64,000 nucleotides of DNA. Source: Pomacea canaliculata (taxonomy: Eukaryota; Mollusca; Gastropoda; Architaenioglossa; Ampullariidae). Below are positions 59,403-64,000 of the stretch, piece by piece. Both the position numbers and the translations under genes were made by a program. Numbering within the stretch: the stretch's first letter is position 1; each line of letters starts with the position of its first letter. The stretch lies in assembly GCF_003073045.1 (NCBI RefSeq), contig NC_037592.1, positions 11,622,007-11,686,006 of the forward strand, given 5' to 3'. A model generated the notes under the pieces. The model was given only the letters and a program-made list of their open reading frames with translations, ran no database searches and was not told the origin of the DNA.

Positions 59403-62152
59403 TTATAAAAGCTTGCACCTGCTCTTGCCTCTCTTGCCCTTCTCCTTCTTTCTACCTTTCCTTTCCTTCTGCAAACAAAGACAAAAAGTATTGACACTGA
59501 TGACCTTCCCTTGCAGCTCTTACACACCTACAAACAAAGCACAGAACTGATAATTATATCTACAATGCATGTATAATATCTGTATAAATATCTCCTTCTC
59601 GTCTTTCTAAAACTATGGAAATATCAAACAATGCATTGCTCATAAATTCCACAAAGCTAAATCTGAATTGCACACATCCGTTAAATTATGATCTGTTTAT
59701 GACCACACTTTGCATTCATCATGTTCAAATTCTAATCTTATCACGAAATTATTCATGCATGCAACACTCCAAATTATAGGTTTGACTTCTTCTAGTTTTG
59801 ATGTGGGCTCATTGCTACCTGAACATCACCTGTGCTTACTACAACAATAAACTGCCATGAAAACTTTTATAGGCAAACTACATTCAACCTTAGTTTAAAA
59901 TCCCCAACCTTGTTTCTTATGAATTTTATCAACAGAGCAAATGAAAATGTTGAAACTAATGTAAATTTCAGAGAAGCATCATAATGTTTTCTTGACATCA
60001 ACAATGCATTTCATTTTCAGACATCTTTATTCTACAAAATGCCAATATGTAGATCTCGAACATTTTGCTGTTTAATATTTTGATGACAAAAATTAGTTCA
60101 GTTTGCATTCTTAAGGCTCAGTGACCGAGAACCTTCAAAGTATTGATAAGAATGAACAGCATGCGATTTTAATATTCTGCTGAATAACTGAAGTAATACT
60201 TCATTGGAAGATTAAACCACGCATTTAAAATGTTATGGTCAAATCAGGCAGAATTTTGTTTGTTTTGTTTTGTTTTGTTTTTTTTTGGGGGGGGGGGTTG
60301 TTGCAGGAGTGCACTTTTCTTTCTGCATTTTTCACAAGGTATCCCTACATTGTTTCACAAATATGTACATGCCTGCTGTTTCAAAATTTTAAAAATTTTA
60401 CTTATTTTTGTGCGCAGTGAAAATTGCACAAAATGCATTACTTCACTGCCAGTGTGGCAAAAAAAATATTTAAAAAAAATTAAAAAATAAAAGAAGAAAA
60501 CAATAGAGCATGAAGCAAAAGATTGTTTAAAATTTCTCACTTTGTTTTAAGTACAATATTTTTACCCTTTATTAATCAAATTGATGAGGAAGAGATGTAA
60601 AAGAGGAAGCTAAAATGTTTCACATTATTGCAGAACAATTTGTATTAAAATAATCTTTCTGAGTACTGGGATACAATTGCAGATAAAGACTTGGACATTT
60701 TTATTTTAATCAACTGTTAAACTGTTGAAAAAATTGTTGTGGGAAAAAAAACACCAGCATTTGCAGCCTGGATAACTGCTTTTCAAATGAGTTGTACAAA
60801 CTGGAAGCAACTTCTGGCTTCATAACTTTTATCCCATATCTCATTCTACAGACAACAATTTTGCATGTTATGTTGCGTGAGTCCATGTCTGTGTGTGCAT
60901 GTCTGTAAAGCGCTATGAGCTTGCCCATAGGGTCAGGATATAGCACTATATAAGTTCACTTTTATTATTATAAATAAGCGATTTTAATCAGCACTATGTA
61001 AAATACATGCCAAAGAAAAACCAAATGCAACTTTCTCATGTGAAGAAGGAATGCCTGCTGTCACTTCCAAGATCTACTTTTGTTGGATGTATGAACAAGT
61101 GTACATACACCTAATATATGTGTGTGCATGTGTATGCATGCACCAGTATTTGCGTCCAGATAGATCCTTAAATGAAAATAGTGGTTCATTTCCACTCATA
61201 TTTGCTTTTTAACAACTAGCATATTTTGTCAAGAAATGAAAAAGTAAGGAGTACACTTACATATTTTCTTATTTCTCTGACAAGTGTATAGAAAGCATCA
61301 TCCACTCCCTGCCGTGTTTTTGCCGATGTCTCCACATAGGGTATGTGGTACAGCTCAGCCATGTGCTTTCCTTGTCGCTGCTCCACATTCCGACTTGGTA
61401 GGTCAACTTTATTTCCCACTACTGTTATCCAACAGAAATATGTGCAAAATTACTATAATAATAATAAAATCAGAATATCTGCATATCCACTTCGACATAT
61501 TTTTAGAGATCACCCTCAGATAATGTGGCTCTTTTTGACTTGTCAAATGAGGGTTCCATCTCAATGCTGATTGCTCCCACCATGCCCTTCTTAATTTAGA
61601 ATCATCAGTTTTTGCATATCTTCAAGTTAATATGTCCTTCAAATATTAGGATTATTTGTATGTGTTTAATGTTATTTTTATTCCATGAAAGCAAATGACA
61701 GTATCTCATCTGTAGATTGGATCAAGAAAAATGTTATTATCAAACCCAAGAAATGCCACATTTTTACAAGTAAAAAAAAAAACTTGATTTGCTATTCCCA
61801 TGAAATGGATGGATGAGAAAGGAATAAAACAGTTCTCTCAAATTAAAAAGGTACAGAAACTGTGTAGCCATACTCCTCCCTACAAGAAAGACATAAGGTT
61901 TCTACTTACAAACCATTGGAACTTCATCAGCATCTTTTACTCTCTTAATCTGAAAAAAAATTAAATCATTTCAAAAAAACATCAGCGTTTGAAACACGGG
62001 TATTTTTCTCCCACTTGTCTTTCTGTGAAAAGAATTAACAATTACAAACCTGCTCTCTGTACTGGCTAATATCCTCGAAAGACTTGAGATTGTTTACGGC
62101 GAAGACACAAAGGAATCCTTCACCAGTGCGCATATACTGGTCTCTCATTGCA
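59403..62152 (-). CDS. KRAS: Ras small GTPase (K-Ras type), last four exons; first exon outside window
   Basis: Exons in transcript order are 62050-62152, 61910-61949, 61261-61421 and 59403-59468, all phase-matched. They encode [40 protein letters not shown], the base-specificity NKVD motif ([10 protein letters not shown]), the second base motif [18 protein letters not shown], and a very basic tail ending with the CaaX box CKLL. The lysine-rich tail without upstream palmitoylation cysteines is the K-Ras-4B style of membrane targeting; terminal Leu favours geranylgeranylation. The tail is a separate 22-codon exon, as in vertebrate KRAS. The exon for the P-loop and switch regions must lie right of 64000. 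Ras relays receptor signals to RAF/MAPK at the plasma membrane. Confidence 0.95.
60895..60980 (+). repeat. SINE/LINE 3' tail in the last Ras intron
   Basis: TGTAAAGCGCTATGAGC, then GCACTATATAAGTTCAC and TTATTATTATAAATAAG, has the same layout as the tails in the array (GCGC, CTATATAA, ATT repeat) but is clearly diverged from them. Confidence 0.5.
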
Positions 62153-64000
62153 CTGCAAAAATAAATAGAATAAAAGGCTCTATACTCATCAACTCAAATT
62201 ATTAGATCTGCTGTAATCAACTGTTCTCCTGCATTAGTTAAAAAATGCATTTACTTTACATTTAAAACTTTCAGCATGAAAGTTGACTAATTACATTTAT
62301 TATTGCCATGATAAGCTTAACAGTTTACTAGTAATTCAAATTTAATATATTTAATGTAAAAAGAGCATCTTTTTCCCTCTCTAAGGTGTTCTTGGTTCTC
62401 CTAACAGCTACAGCCTTCATCAGATAAACACATCCTTCCTCCGCAATCTCACAGTTTGGACTACTTCCTGTGCATGTCAACAAGGCCCGTACACGGTAAA
62501 GGGAACAAGGTTAGTCACTCAAATTAGGTAAATAAAGTAAATGAAGAAAATGAAGTCAAAGAACGTCTTTTTAAAGAAATTTCTTGTTATGGGCAGTAAG
62601 CAGGTTCTCCATATTTATTAACTCTTACAATACTGGAGGTTTTGGGCACTCTGCTACTTTGCCTTGGGTTGTGTTGCAAAAACTTGCTAATCAAATGCAA
62701 ATATATTGCAAAAGTATACTCATGTGTATCAAACTAACGAAAAATTAATAATAATTTATGGCATTAAAAGGAAAAAGCTAAAAGAATCACAAAAATGGAA
62801 ATATTTTTAATTACGAATAATGATTATTAGCAATATCTGCTAAATGCTAATGATCAACATTGTGTACTGTTTGGGGGGCTTCTGCTGCTTTATTTAGGGT
62901 TATCACACAAAAACATTCTTTTCAAGTGCAAAATAATGACAAAATATTAAAAATGGTCTAGGTCTCATAAATGCAGCCACAGTGAAATTTCTTTTAGGAA
63001 AAATTAATGCAAGGTGCATTACTGAGACATTATTAGTAACTGTTAGTGATTATAACAAGAATTCAATTTGCATGTCTTTGTGGTTTTGGAGAAATAAAAC
63101 CATTTTTTCTTTTTCCACATTCTCTTCACCAGAGAAAAGTGTTATATTCCTCTTTGTTTTACACACATATTATTTTTTTAAGATGTTACTTGAGTACAAC
63201 TGTTTTAATCATTTTCAAGCACTGCTAAAATAATACAATAACTGTTAATGTAAAGTTTTAAAATAAACTGAGTGTTATCATACAGTGAGTGGCATTTGAT
63301 CTAATATTTTCGAATTGAAGGGATTCATATAGTGAGAGTTAAGCTGTATTTATGCTGTTGTAATTTATTATTTTTAAGAGCATTATTTTTGTTGCACATA
63401 TTTCATATTCATGCATAATTTCCCTGAGAATATAAGATGCTTATTATATCAAGTTAATAATTGTTGATATTAGAGGCACAAGTTATTATTCAATTTATAT
63501 ATGTTGATATAGAAGTATCTTAACTGTCTACAGGTAAAGTATGAAAAGATTTTTTTAAATCAAATTGATGTACAACTGTGAGAAATAGTTGCTATAAAGA
63601 ATCAAATGCATGAACAAGAACACATCTATCATCTACTTTAACCCCCCAAAAAATGATTACAAGTACAATGATTGACAGCACAGGGTGATCTACAAACACT
63701 ATCTAAAATGTCCTCGCATTTCCATACTCTCTACTACTCACTCTAAATAAGAACAGTTGAGAATAATGCACACATTACTGGAAAGAAGGGGTTGGGAGAT
63801 GGTCATGGCAGTAAAGACCCTTGACTTTACCCAGTGCAAAATAGGTTTGACCACAAGGTGAAAGTTTGCTTTTTAAATGATGGAGTAAAATACTTTTATG
63901 GCTGCCTACTATCTCTCCAGACTAGTAAATGGATTTAAAATTTCAGAGTTTTGTTTAGTCAATACATAATGTGGAATCAGTAATAATAACAGGATTTATA
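62153..64000. other. Ras upstream intron; no coding exon seen
   Basis: AT-rich sequence to the window end. I looked for the family N-terminus and the P-loop on the minus strand and did not find them, so this is taken as intron leading to an exon outside the window. Confidence 0.6.

Overview
This is a 64 kb window of animal nuclear DNA. Genes are split by short GT-AG introns, base composition is AT-rich, and simple repeats and transposable-element remnants are common. The gene set (C-terminal kinesin, KICSTOR subunit, Golgi Got1 protein, aldo-keto reductase, C-type lectin with a PAN domain, isochorismatase-like hydrolase, Ras) and the molluscan style of the repeats suggest a lophotrochozoan, most likely a gastropod mollusc. 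The species is not resolved.

Layout: 1-2005 holds the last five exons of a KIFC1-type kinesin-14 (+). 2171-8648 is a complete 12-exon ITFG2 gene (-), tail to tail with the kinesin. 13203-15393 is a complete 5-exon GOLT1 gene (-). 15722-36680 is a repeat array of five units of 3-5.4 kb. 39599-43960 is a complete 10-exon aldo-keto reductase (+) with one GC-AG intron. 45869-48685 is a secreted C-type lectin/PAN protein (+); its 3' four exons are secure and its 5' end is tentative. 49550-52175 is a complete 4-exon ISOC2-like gene (-). 59403-62152 holds the last four exons of a K-Ras-type GTPase (-), whose first exon lies beyond the right edge.

The most unusual region is the array. Each unit has an AT-rich leader, an intronless minus-strand gene for a small basic protein with a linker-histone-like winged-helix domain, a promoter with a TATA box, a CRE-like site (lost in one unit) and an RFX X-box, a retroposon-like tail ending in ATT or GAT repeats, and a remnant of one Ty3/gypsy retrotransposon. 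Four units end in a gypsy LTR of about 200 bp that abuts the next unit. The gypsy parts carry different deletions and nested insertions: a LINE with a 14-bp target duplication, a hAT element, and a 945-bp retroposon. The histone-like frames have mostly stayed open. The array therefore looks like a host gene amplified together with a retroelement. A role as a sperm chromatin protein is an inference from the H1-type fold and the X-box plus CRE promoter.

The single-copy genes are unrelated housekeeping or secreted-protein genes with no sign of a shared pathway. Long gaps (8649-13202 and 52176-59402) probably hold long 3' UTRs of GOLT1 and Ras.
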